From: Saprolegnia diclina VS20
Taxonomy: Eukaryota; Oomycota; Saprolegniomycetes; Saprolegniales; Saprolegniaceae
Assembly (NCBI RefSeq): GCF_000281045.1
Contig: NW_008246122.1
Location: 213,256-240,865, forward strand
Length of the DNA: 27,610 bases
Direction: 5' to 3'
Positions 9,833 through 19,934 of the stretch are shown here, one piece after another. The position numbers and the translations under genes were made by a program. Below the pieces are notes generated by a model that was given only the letters and a program-made list of their open reading frames with translations, was not told the DNA's origin and did not search any database. Numbering within the stretch: the stretch's first letter is position 1; every line of letters begins with the position of its first letter.

Positions 9833-12479
9833 CTAGACAAGAGGCAAGCATTGCCGCAGCAGCTGCACGAGCTGCATGGCGGTCGGTCGATCGGCGGGGC
9901 TCGTCGAGAGACAGCGCGATGCGATCTCATGTACCCACTCTGGACTTGCTTCGTCCAAGGCGGGCGTGAGCTTGCCAGACGCTACGTTGGTCAGAATGAA
10001 CTGCTGCGAGTAGGCGTGGCCCGTATTCGGGTTGACCAAGTTGCCGTAGGGCACGCGGTGCGTCGACATTTCCGTCAAAATGACGCCTAAAAAGAAATGT
10101 TACCACCAACTAGACAACAAATATGTGTACCAAAGGCGTAGAGATCGATCAATTCCGTGTACGGGTCGCCGTTGATGATCTCGGGCGCCATCCACTGGTA
10201 CGTTCCGACGCCGTTGGTCAGCGTCGACTCGTCAATCTCGCGCGACGAGCCAAAGTCCGTTAATTTGGTGCCCTAAATTCACCCAACAATAAGATTGCCA
10301 TTTCTGATTGCCATAAAATTGAGAAAATAGTGTACCTTGTTCGAGTCCAAAAGGACGTTGCGGGACTTGAGGTCGCGATGGATGATGCGGGGCTCAAACG
10401 TGTGCAAGTACACAAGCCCGAGCGCGATGCTAAGAAGACACTCGACCTTCTCGTGCCATGGGTAAATCTCGGCCGGCGTCTTGGTCAAGTAGCTCCGAAG
10501 GTCGCCGAGGTCCATAAACTCAACTACGCACTCGAGGTCCGAGAGCCGGCGCCAGCTCGCGCCCACAAGCTTGACGATATAGGGCGACTCCATCCTATAT
10601 CAAGTGCATTCGACGCGCCATTTCACAAGAGAGGTAGGACGTACTTGGCGAGGAGAAGAATCTCGTCAATAAATTGCTGCGTGCTTGGTGCGGACTTGTC
10701 TTTGAGCCGCTTGATCGCGACGGCCTCACCGCCGTAGACACCGGCCCACACTTCACCGTACGCGCCGGCTGCCAATGGACGGGCACTCGAGACACTGAGC
10801 TCGCGAAGCTCGAGGCGCACCAGACGCAGCGTCGACAAGTCGACGTCCTCGTCGTCCACGGGCTGATACGACGTGTCGTTGGTTGGTGCCATGTTGGAGT
10901 TGGTTTTGGACTTGTCCGATCGGCGCTTGCGCCAGAAGAGACAACAGAAGAGCAGGCCGAGCACGGCAACGCCGCCAAGGACACCACCGACGATCGCACC
11001 GACAGCTAGCGAGTCGATAAGACCTTCACCAAGCTGTCTCTTGACGTACGGGTGGACGAAGCCGATACAGCGCTGGCGTCTGTTGGCAACGGTGTCGGAA
11101 TTGTTGTTGGCGTCGTCGTCGGCAGCACTACCACGCCATGAGCGCTCGATATTGCGATAGAAGCGTATAGGCTACCAGAAGAAGGCAAAACGCAGGCCTG
11201 AATCGTGTTGCTGGTGCGACCCGCCCAGAGGTACTTGACCGACCCACCCTGGCGCGTGCACGCCGCAGCGTCGACCGTGGCGTCCGTGTCAAAGTTAAAG
11301 CCGTCATAAACGTTCGGGTTGCGGTCCCACGCCTTCAGCTTGTTGAGCGCGTTGTACGCGTCTTCGCTGAGCGTCACGTTGGTCAGTGGACACCCTGCGC
11401 AGTCGCTACACCAGCACGATAAGACATGTTGTCGCTTCTGGATGCTGTGTACAAGAATGTCATGTTGGTCGAGAATAAGACGTTCGAGATGGTCCGAAGC
11501 GGGTTACGCCCCAGCGAGCTACATTCGTACAATGAGGGGCAAGTCCGTAGCGACACCACACCGTACAGGTACGTGACGCTCGAGAGGTCGAGGTTGGAGA
11601 GCGTGCTCACATTGTTGCCATACATGTTGCTATTGGTAGTTGTCAGCAGGCAACCCACTGCAAGTATTTGTACACAAACGCCACGGTCGGCGGCAGCGCT
11701 GGCATCGTCGTCACATTGTTCCACTGGATCGACCTAATGGAATATCATGGAAAGTGACAAATAGCCCGTCAAGTGAGTCGTACAGCCGCTTGAGGTTAGG
11801 GGGCAACGGCGTGGGGAAGGTCCTGATTTCATTTTCGTCCAGAATCCTAGCCCCGCAAATCAGTGCCCGGACCAGCTTGATGAAGGCGACATACACGGAG
11901 AGAAGCGAAGCTGGCCACGTCCACAAAGGAGGCAACGCCGAGAGATGGGCGTCGCGGAAGTTGCTACAAACACCATTGGACGACGCTTCGATGCTGGCAA
12001 CGTACACAAAATCGACTTTGGCGGGTAGCGACGTCTTGGCGCTTGCGAGATCGATGCCCGCGACCGACGTGATGATTCTACAACCATGTACGAGCATCAG
12101 TACCGACTAGTGAGATGCCGAGGACGCGTACAGACTGGTCATGGCCGGCGGCGGCACAAAATGGGCCAAATTGATGGTCGCATCGGACTCGACGATCGAC
12201 CTACGCAGGCGTGAGCATCGTCCCATAGGTTAACGGGAGCTCGCACAGTGTCGAGGGCTTGAAGCGCGAGAGGTCGCCGAGCGCAGCAATGTGGTGAAAC
12301 TCGACCAGGTCGTTGGTGAGGTTGGCCGAGACGGGTGCCTGGACGCAGTTGGTGTTGACGTAGCAGACGCTGGCTGGCGCGCCGGCGCAGTTGGCGTCAG
12401 CGGCAAGGATGCTCGTGTTGGGCGTCGTCTTGACATCCGCGTACACGCAAGTCGCGGCCACCGAGTTGCGCCGCTGCAT
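9833..12479 (-). CDS. R5: LRR receptor-like TKL kinase
   Basis: Model (minus): 12247-12479, 12132-12200, 12006-12077, 11895-11963, 11784-11846, 11674-11733, 11567-11629, 11453-11518, 11176-11405, 11050-11127, 10645-11005, 10336-10594, 10131-10272 and 9833-10086, giving 672 residues. Order: Cys N-terminal domain, seven LRR exons (78-232), cap starting CAGC, Thr/Pro linker, membrane helix (VLGGVAVLGLLFCCLFW), kinase. The catalytic set is complete: AAGAYGEVW, VAIKRLKDK, HRDLKSRN, DFG, APE. Three kinase introns are kept, including the phase-0 intron at Lys before GTKLTDFG, which only R8 shares. Start problem: ATG 12479 gives no signal peptide. ATG 12574 opens MASDWLQQILGVALAV in another frame, and a possible 56-bp gt...ag intron (12474-12529) would join it in frame for 685 residues. 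Against this, the CCAAT boxes lie at 12560 and 12591. Confidence 0.87.
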
Positions 12480-13332
12480 CGAAAGTGCAAACTGGCCTCG
12501 GTGATGGCCATCAGCAGGTGTGCAGGAACCGCCAATGCGACGCCGAGGATTTGTTGCAGCCAATCAGACGCCATTTTCACCCATCACGAACCAATCCGCG
12601 GCAAAGGCAACTCCAGCACCTGGTGACGCGCATGGGCGGGCGAAGCGAGACACGGCGCCCGAACGGCAAAAAAGTTACTGCGCACGACCACGGACGCGGC
12701 AGATCTTAGTCTGCCGGTCGTCGTGTCGACGTCCGACAATTGCGTCATAACAAGGTACTAACTACCCTAGTTGTTGGCTAGCGACTGTTCTGAACGTGCC
12801 GTGGGCATGCTTGATCCTTGGCCAAGCGAGAAGCTCGCATGTTCTCGCCAGCAGGAAAACGAGGGGTAGGTGTTGAGCTGCGCTCTCTAGACTCGATACA
12901 AACAGCGTACCAAGTTGCACATGGGGGCCTCTGCTACAACAACTAAGCGTACAACAACCCGAGCCAGGCTGTATCGGGAATACGCCGTCGTTGTAGCAAG
13001 ATTCGAGGAGATCACTCGATGCTCGGCTGACAGAGAGCACCGAACAAAAGAATCGTTCGGCGTCTACCATCGCTCCTCCATGAGTAGAGCGGCCCGTTCC
13101 ATGTACCGTCTCTGCTCTGGACGGAGCTCGATTGCATAGAGTGCAGGCGCCACGATGACGTCGTCTTCGCCATGGTCGAGTTGGCGAACGCGGGCGAGAC
13201 AACGACCAGAAGACGATGTCTTGCGTCGCCATCAACACGACAAAAAGTGTCGTGCGCAAGCTCTAGAACATAAAATATATCTATACAAATCTATAACCTT
13301 TTAGTTCTGTTTCGAGTAAATGAGCTAGGGTA
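12480..13332. other. Region between R5 start and the hydrolase 3' end
   Basis: The left part is the R5 promoter (CCAAT at 12560 and 12591, 31 bp apart). A minus-strand open frame at 13259-12762 has no recognisable domain. An overlapping minus frame (about 13236-13064) ends with an acidic/basic amphipathic stretch (YAIELRPEQRRYMERAALL) that looks coding in composition, but I cannot assign it. A 7-bp hairpin (cacgaca/tgtcgtg, 13236-13254) lies after the hydrolase stop. Confidence 0.4.
12560..12596 (-). promoter_or_regulatory. R5 promoter: CCAAT pair 31 bp apart
   Basis: On the plus strand CCAATC occurs at 12560 and 12591, 31 bp apart, the same spacing as in the R4 and R1/R2 promoters. An initiator-like CACTTTC lies directly before ATG 12479 on the minus strand. 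If the upstream ATG 12574 is used instead, the first box would fall inside the coding region. Confidence 0.5.
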
Positions 13333-14472
13333 TCATGCCAACGCCATCGCTGTCGACGGCGACGTCTCGGCGATGAGCTGGTTGATGTACGCGGCGCAAA
13401 GCTCCGGGTAGCTCTGCTGGACAATGTGTCCACATTTCGGCACGACAACGACGTGCGCATGGGCGAGCTTCCCGTCGAGCCGCTCGATGCACGACACATC
13501 CAAGATCTGATCTTCTTGGCCCCAGAGCACGACGGTCGGCACTCGGATTTTATGCAAGTTGTCTTCGAGAATGCGCTGATTCGCCATCATGTCCTCTAGC
13601 ACCTTGTCGAAAATGGGCATGCGCTCGGCCTACGCATCCCACGGGACAGTAAGCACGCAGGTACAACGATGTCGTGACGTACGCGGTAGCTGGTCATGAG
13701 TCCGAGCATGATCTTGCGCATGCCCTTGGGCTTCTCCATGACGTAGCCAGGTGGGCGGTAGGCAATGTATTGCATGAGATCTTGGAACTCGTCAACTGTG
13801 CCGGCGCGCATGATGTTGACGCCCTCGTCTTCGTACTTGGCCAAGACGGGGCTGCGCCGGGGCATCGAGATGCCTACAATGGCGTCCAACAACCTGTGGA
13901 CAATCCATTGTGTAGTACCTGCAGGACAAATAAGCGTGAGACTCTGGAGCTGGTCGGGGTACGTGGCCGCGTACAGGCCCGAGATGAGACCACCCATCGA
14001 GCAGCCCACAAGATGGATTGGCACGTCCTTGGGAATCGTCGCGTCCACAAACGCTTTCAGTCGCTCGACCTGGACCGCCGCACCGTACTCGGCGGCGTGT
14101 GACAAGGGCGCCGTCATACCATGGCCCGGGAGGTCGGGGATCAAGACACGCGAGGATGGCAGCGTCCGAGAAGCGACGCTGAGCCACGAGTCCTTCTCCG
14201 AGGAGAAGCCATGCACAAACAGCACAACGTGCTCGGGTGTCGAGACGGTGGCCTCTGAGGATCGCGGCCCGCGCTCGAGGAACGACCAGTGGTAGCCGCC
14301 AGCGTCGACGTGCTGCTTGACGTAGCCAAAACGCGATCGCATCGAGTTGAGGCTACATTGAGCTTTGGCATGAGTGAGCCCGATCGACCGGTATAGAAAG
14401 GACGTACAACACTTCGGCCGCGCAGCGGAAGACCTTGTTCGAGACCGAGCGCACTGAGCAAGACGGCTCCAT
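13333..14472 (-). CDS. ABHD6-like alpha/beta hydrolase (probable monoacylglycerol lipase)
   Basis: Model (minus): exons 14408-14472, 13683-14352 and 13333-13629; introns of 55 and 53 bp; 343 residues, close to the roughly 337 of animal ABHD6. Seen: oxyanion-region HGFSSEKDSW (69-78), nucleophile elbow GCSMGG with Ser140, then LICPAGT as in the ABHD6 group, WGQEDQILD with the acid residue (Asp285 or 289), and CGHIVQQ with His313. The match to ABHD6 in both the HGFS..KD.W and WG..DQ.LDVS stretches is the reason for the call. This family hydrolyses the ester bond of monoacylglycerols and related lipids. The N-terminal membrane helix of animal ABHD6 is not evident here. The start at 14472 was chosen because it splices in frame and fits family length; a longer unspliced frame begins near 14693 but has a low-complexity, non-homologous front. 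No functional link to the receptors is evident. Confidence 0.85.
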
Positions 14473-15350
14473 GGTTGTCGCTGATCGGTCGTTGGTGGGA
14501 TGGTGCCAAAGGCAAACTGCGCTGCAGCGGCGTCTGTCAGGATATTGATTTGTCGGCTTGTGGTGGCACGTAATCTCTGGTTTAATTTCGGCATTGTGGA
14601 TTTAATTTCGGCGTCAATGACAAAGGGCAATGTGGCGAAGCGCACGCTAGTACCAGCGGTACAAGTATCGATGCCTCTCACTAGCGATGGCAATGACGAT
14701 TATTTGTGTCGTCGTTTTGAAGGCCAGTGCACCGCGAGCTTGTGCGAGCGTGTGCTGTGCGATGGATTACAGATGGCACATGCCGCTTTTAAAAACACCA
14801 GCACTCTACATGACCAACATTCCGAAAAGAGTGCCTGGAACTCGACCTGCGAAGTCGCTTGACGCGTCGCAGGCACAACTGCCCTACAGCTCTCGCTGCA
14901 TGTAAGTTAGTAGAGAGGCAGTGGCACGTATCGAGAAGAAACATCGGTAGAGCAATCGCGATTAATGACAGTACCCAATCCTGACACAGGCGATATAAGT
15001 CTCAGCGAGCCACCTTGCGCAGAAGGCGACTCGAGACCGCATGTACGCTTGATTAAAAATACTATCATCTGGTTGAGCTCGAGCCTCGTCGTATCGTCAT
15101 GGTCAGGTCGAGAATCGTCCGGGCACGAGAGACGAAGCGTCCTACGCCTCCATCGCCGTCCTTTCTGACTCACGGCCTAAGGAGGATACCAAGAGTACTA
15201 TCGTGATCGTTGCCAACGCCATGTATTGCGGAATTCGGTGTCGGCACTACCGATAGCACGCGCACGCCGCAGCAAAGCTCGGGCTCCGAGATTTTCGGGG
15301 TACCAAGGAACAGGCACAATAGACCTCTAGCTCATAGAACGACTTTTCAT

Positions 15351-15420
15351 CTATACACAGCCTACCCTACGAAGTTTGTCGAGACCTCTAGACAAACTTC
15401 GTAGGGTAGGCTGTGTATAG
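15351..15420. repeat. Perfect 30-bp inverted repeat with 10-bp loop
   Basis: The left arm 15351-15380 begins ctatacacagcctaccc. The right arm 15391-15420 is its exact reverse complement over all 30 bp, around the spacer gagacctcta (15381-15390). The decamer agacctctag also occurs just upstream at 15321-15330, and tagctcatag flanks both sides (15328-15337, 15418-15427). A transcript would form a strong hairpin. Perfect arms point to a recent origin, for example template switching or a young foldback element. Confidence 0.85.
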
Positions 15421-16102
15421 CTCATAGTAGATCGAGCTGGCACAATGGCACCCAGAATGGCACCTGGGCAAGGCCCTCTGTTCCTCGTGCATTTAGGCAA
15501 AGTCCTATTTGAGCGGACAAACGCTTGGAAAACAGCTGGCGAGAAGGGAGCTTTCGCCGTCGTCGTGTCGGACCATGGTGTCGGACTGTGTCGGACGTCA
15601 CGCGCGCATCGAAGCCGCTCGGTGTCATTAGTGCATTACCTCACGTAGCTACCTCACGTATATCTGGCTCATTGCTGTACTGCCATCCGCTCTCAGTTTG
15701 CCGCCCTATTAACGACGCACGAAGCAGATTTGAAATTGCGGCTCCGACAACTCATATCCTCGTTTCAGACGATCAAGACGCAGTCGGCGCCACGAGCAGT
15801 TGGCATCTGCAACGTACACAACTCATACCCGTCGTCGATCCTTGGGTGGGTTGCTTGGCGGTGCACTGGACTGTGGAACCGTCGCGTCGTCCTCAAGTTC
15901 ACACGTTACGATGAGCTCGCGTCCGGCACCAAGCGTGGCACCGAGGTGGCCCTAGCCTACACATCTACTATAATAGACTACGCGCTAATCGTTGTTGTCG
16001 GTCGAGGTTGACTAAAAGCTCGTATGTCATGACCAACCGCCGTCGATGCCTGATACGTGGGACGTCCTCGGCTACGTTGTTGAGGAGCCATCTCATCGGG
16101 CA

Positions 16103-16143
16103 CCAATCACAGCGCGATGGCCAGTGCACGTGTTGCCATTTCC
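16103..16143 (+). promoter_or_regulatory. R6 promoter: CCAAT box and initiator-like motif
   Basis: CCAAT lies at 16103-16107 and GCCATTTCC ends at 16143. The nearly identical GCCATTTC stands about 20 bp before the R7 start on the minus strand (22597-22590). This position favours ATG 16159 over ATG 16117 as the R6 start. The motif resembles the oomycete initiator. Confidence 0.45.
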
Positions 16144-16158
16144 AAACCCTCGCTCAAC

Positions 16159-18798
16159 ATGCTGCGCGTGCTACTGGCAGGGGTGCTGGCGACGGTCGTC
16201 GTCGGCGACTGCCCGTACGCGGGCATCAAGGGCAATGTGCTCGTGGCCGACGCCACGTGCGGCAAGAACCTCACCATATGCGGCGTCAACTCGACGTGCG
16301 ATGTCACAATCAACTCGATCAACGCTTCGATCCCAACGTACACGGGCTGGTCGGCCGTCGGCAACCTGGACCTGTACCCGCTCGAGACCCTGTACGGATC
16401 TTCTCTATCGATGCTTCACGTTGACTAACGCTGATTTAGCACCATCAAAAACTCGGCGTCCGTGACCATCCGCAAGATGTCGCTGCCGCTCAAGCTCCAG
16501 ACGCTGTACGTCCTGGTGTATGTTTCTATGAGATCTTATCCGTTGGTCTAGCATCTTTAAGAACGTGACGTCGGTCGATCTGACGTCGACGACCGATACC
16601 AAGTGGGACTCGCTCTCCGTCTTGTACGTCGAACGGAAAACATTGTCATGCAGAGTTATATGGGGATGGCGCAGGCAATTCCTCGAGTGCCCCGGCGTGA
16701 GCTTCTCGAACACGATGAAGTGGCCGTCCAAGCTCGACCTCGTGTACGACCGAGAGGCAAGGAGCGACAACTGAGGCTGCTGTAGGATTCTGCGCAATAA
16801 TGCACTGAGCAACATCCCGCAGTTTCTACCGTCGACACTAACGGCGCTGTATGTCCTATCTTGTCCTGTATCGTGTCGCTGATGCCATAGCAGGGCCATT
16901 CAAGGCAATACGCTGGTCGACCTCACGTACCTGCCCAAGTCCAACCTCACGCTTTTGTATACATTTTACATATATTGTCCTATCGCTGATGGCAAACGAT
17001 AGGAATCTGGACACCAATTATATCAAGAGCATCACCGATCACGACTGGCGCAGCTTGGACTTTCTGTTCGCTGCCAACTTCAAGTTGCGTGTTTCTCATT
17101 GTATAGTAGGCGTTTGTCTAACAACACGCGACTCGAAACCATTGCGAACGTCCAGCTCTCAACCAAGCTCACCTATTTGCACGACACTAATGTACACGCC
17201 ACCATGCTTATAATGGTATGTACTAGTGATGTGGGCAACTGCTCGTCGCTCCAGAATTTTACCGTCGACGCGAGCACGTTCAGTGCGCTCAACGCGCTCA
17301 AGCCGTGGGCCGGCAACACGTCCGAGCTCACGGGCTTTGTGACCAACTACGCGATTGCGACCGATGCAACCGCGTGCACGGGCAACGGTGGTACGATCCA
17401 GAGCCTCTGGAAGGACACGGCCAAGCTGCCCGTGTCGGTCTGCGTCACGACGGTCAAGGGTACGCACCGACGTCGCCGTAGCAATCATGTCATTTCATCT
17501 GTAGCTGCATCGACCACAGCGCCACCAACCACATCGTCGTCCAGTATGCTACAACAATTCAAATCTGATAGACGACTTATATACCTGTAGACACGGGGCT
17601 CATTGTCGGTATCATCGTCGGCGTCGTCGTCATTGCTGCTGCAGTCGGCTTCTTCATCTACCGACGCCGCAAGCACGCAGCGCCCGAACCGAGCATCTAC
17701 CACCGCTACGAGCCGCCGACGTTCTTCAACGACAACAACACGGCGGGGACGAACGGCACAGGAGTTTACACCAACAAGTCCATCGGGACCAACGGCACGG
17801 GTGGACAAACCATTGGCACCGGCCCAACAAACGGCACCTCGGGCTCGCGTGGTGCGCTGCAGTACACGGACGCCGACGTCGTCTTGAACGTCAAGCCGCT
17901 CCTCCACCACCGACTCGAGCTCTCGGACCTCTACGTCACGTCCAACAAACCGCTGGCGTCCGGCGCATTCGGCGAAGTCTGGCTCGGCACGTACGGAGGC
18001 AAGCAAGTCGCGATCAAGCGCATGAAGAACCAAGAGGCGCGCATGGTCCAAAAGTTCATTGATGAAATCGTGCTCATGTCCCAGTACGATCCCTATATTC
18101 TCTACTGTCGATCGAGTGACTGACGACAATCTGTACATGTTAGGATGGACAGCGACTACATTGTCAAGTTTGTCGGCGCCAGCTGGACCCGCCCGATCGA
18201 GATCGAGTGCGTCGTCGAGTACATGGACCTCGGCGACCTTCGCAGTTACCTCGTGAACCAGTCGCCGGCGCAGTTCAGCTGGGACCAAAAGCTCAACTGC
18301 ATCACCAGCATCGTCCGCGGTCTCGTCTACCTCCACACGTACAAGCCGCCGATCATCCACCGCGACATGAAGTCCCGCAACGTCCTGTTGGACTCGGTCA
18401 AGGGCACCAAGCTCACCGACTTTGGCGCGTCCCGCGTCGCCGAAGAAGACGATCTCATGACCAACGGCATTGGCACGTACCAGTGGATGGCGCCCGAAGT
18501 CATCTCGGGGACCAACTATGGCGCGCCGGCCGACATTTACTCGTTTGGTATCATCTTGTCCGAGTTTGCGACGCACCAAGTACCGTACGCCGACAAGCGC
18601 CACCCAGAGACGGGCAAGGCCTTACCCCAGCACTACGTACTGAACCACGTCCGCGAAGGCAAGATGCACCCGACGTTCAACGGTCCGGGTGTGCCGTCGT
18701 GGGTCCAGGACATTGGTCTGCAGTGCTTGCAGCTGCACGAAGACGACCGTCCGACCGCACTCATGCTCTCGGCGCTGCTCAGTCGCTGCAAACCGTAA
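16159..18798 (+). CDS. R6: LRR receptor-like TKL kinase (inverted paralog of R7)
   Basis: Model: join of 16159-16391, 16440-16505, 16552-16623, 16675-16743, 16786-16848, 16891-16956, 17003-17065, 17110-17178, 17227-17459, 17505-17543, 17591-18083 and 18144-18798, giving 706 residues. Signal peptide MLRVLLAGVLATVVVG, then the Cys domain (CPYAGIKG...ADATC). LRR exons cover 78-234, the cap 234-311, membrane helix about 325-348. A Gly/Asn/Thr-rich juxtamembrane segment with repeated NGT follows, then the kinase from about 424: ASGAFGEVW, VAIK Lys467, HRDMKSRN near 561, DFG near 581, APE. All catalytic residues are present. Intron 17179-17226 starts with GC instead of GT; it is 48 bp with no stop, so retention would add 16 residues. 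The kinase lacks the two 3' introns seen in R5 and R8. An upstream ATG at 16117 would add 14 residues. Confidence 0.9.
17790..18790 (+). repeat. Left arm of a ~1-kb inverted repeat (R6 kinase half)
   Basis: From the juxtamembrane NGT-rich segment to the last codons of the kinase, R6 is nearly identical to the reverse complement of about 19944-20960 (R7). The last exons differ at 6 of 217 residues, the preceding 66 kinase residues are identical, and the 60-bp intron between them differs at 3 positions. Outside the arms (ectodomain, 3' flank) the two genes diverge sharply. Confidence 0.85.
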
Positions 18799-18846
18799 AC
18801 CCTAACAATGTCGTTTCGGTTCATATCCTGGTCGCTGCAATCTTAT

Positions 18847-19750
18847 CTATTGAGCGTCTCGGAGCTCGCCGAACGTTTGGAAATGCTGAATCTGGTCCCG
18901 AAGCAGGCTGACAACGTTCGCTTGCTGCGTCGCGCGGGCCTCGCGCTCGGTCGCATACTGGTGCTCCAGCACTTTGAGGCGGTGCATCCAGTGGCTCTTG
19001 GCGTCGCGGAGCTCGACGTTGCTCGCTTGGAGCGTCCGCACCTTGTCGTCAATCGCTTGCATGCCTTCTTCGGCCATGACAGTCTTGCGGATGCCAAACG
19101 ACAAGCTAGGTGCAGTGTGACGATCGCGCCAACCGACTCCGTAGTGTACCTGGTGTTGTACAGCGCTTGGTACGCTTCGATCGTCATGCGAATCTCATCT
19201 CGGATCCGCAGCAAGAAAAGACCGCGCTCGGGACACGCCAGGGTCACTTGCCGAATGACCTCGTCTACTCGTCGTCTCAATGAGGCGAACGAAGCTACAC
19301 TGTACCAAACGCTTGGGCGTGGAGCCGCTCTCGATTGGCGCAGATGCCTTGCTTCTTTGTCTGCTCTTGCACGAGCATCGTATCGAGTAGCTCCTAGTTT
19401 CGCATGCGACATTGTAACAGAGACAATGTGTACTACCTGCAAGGCGACAACGTCGGCACGGGTGCTTGGCACCATCGAGACGTGCTGCCGCCACGTACCA
19501 CTAAACTCCTTCCACTCGCTACCCAAAACGACAACAGTGGACACGGAAATGAGGTCGAGGAAGGGTACCGAGGTGGCAGCATCGCGTGCATGATCTCGGG
19601 CGACAGCAGCGGCTCCGAGAGCGTCTGCTCGGTGGGTAGCGCGTAGGTAAAGTCGACGTGGGGGTTGGGCTCGAGAAGGACCGGGTCCTCGTACTGCACA
19701 AGTGAGAAGGGCGCGTGCGCAACGCCCGTGACCTCGGACTTCTCGGCCAT
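18847..19750 (-). CDS. DNALI1: Axonemal inner-arm dynein light chain, p28/DNALI1 type
   Basis: Model (minus): 19569-19750, 19437-19518, 19306-19393, 19150-19264 and 18847-19105, giving 241 residues with consistent phases; Chlamydomonas p28 and animal DNALI1 are slightly longer. Seen: a ...LPPREW motif at the end of exon 1 and in exon 2, as in the family; the family core DEVIRQVTLACPERGLFLL followed by RIRDEIRMTIEAYQ; then a charged coiled coil (about 160-235). The start MAEKSEVTG at 19750 was chosen because an initiator-like TTCAGTTTCGC lies at 19798-19788; an in-frame codon further up at 19822 is less likely. The protein binds inner-arm dynein heavy chains in motile cilia and flagella, so it should serve zoospore swimming. 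It lies between the inverted R6 and R7 arms, 48 bp from the R6 stop, and is unrelated to the receptors. Confidence 0.93.
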
Positions 19751-19934
19751 GACGCGTCGGAGGGTCGTCCGATCTGAGGCGCCCAATGCGAAACTGAAGG
19801 CAACCGCGCCAAGCGGTTTCAAAATCGTAGAAAGGACAAACCAAAAGCAGTGACAATGGATAACTCACAACCCTCCAAATCCATTTTTCACGCATCATTA
19901 GCTCCTACTGGCGACGAGGTACAAAGGCCTCCAG

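Larger units (their letters stand above)
14473..16158. other. Long intergenic region with short repeats
   Basis: No gene is recognised in about 1.7 kb. Seen: a 12-bp direct repeat tttaatttcggc at 14581 and 14601, a perfect 30-bp inverted repeat (15351-15420), the direct repeat agacctctag at 15321 and 15382, tagctcatag at 15328 and 15418, and tacctcacgta at 15637 and 15650. Plus-strand frames at 15525-15914 and 15730-16011 overlap each other and match nothing I know. The last 60 bp form the R6 promoter. Confidence 0.5.

Noticed and set aside
12762-13259. Minus-strand open frame of 165 codons
   Set aside because: No recognisable domain; the frame starts at TTG rather than ATG and the composition is unlike the confirmed genes.
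15525-16011. Overlapping plus-strand frames before R6
   Set aside because: No homology, no LRR or kinase motifs, and two frames compete for the same stretch.
18843-19898. 351-residue minus-strand open frame
   Set aside because: It reads through the introns of the dynein light chain in partly wrong frames; the five-exon model gives a far better match to the p28/DNALI1 family.
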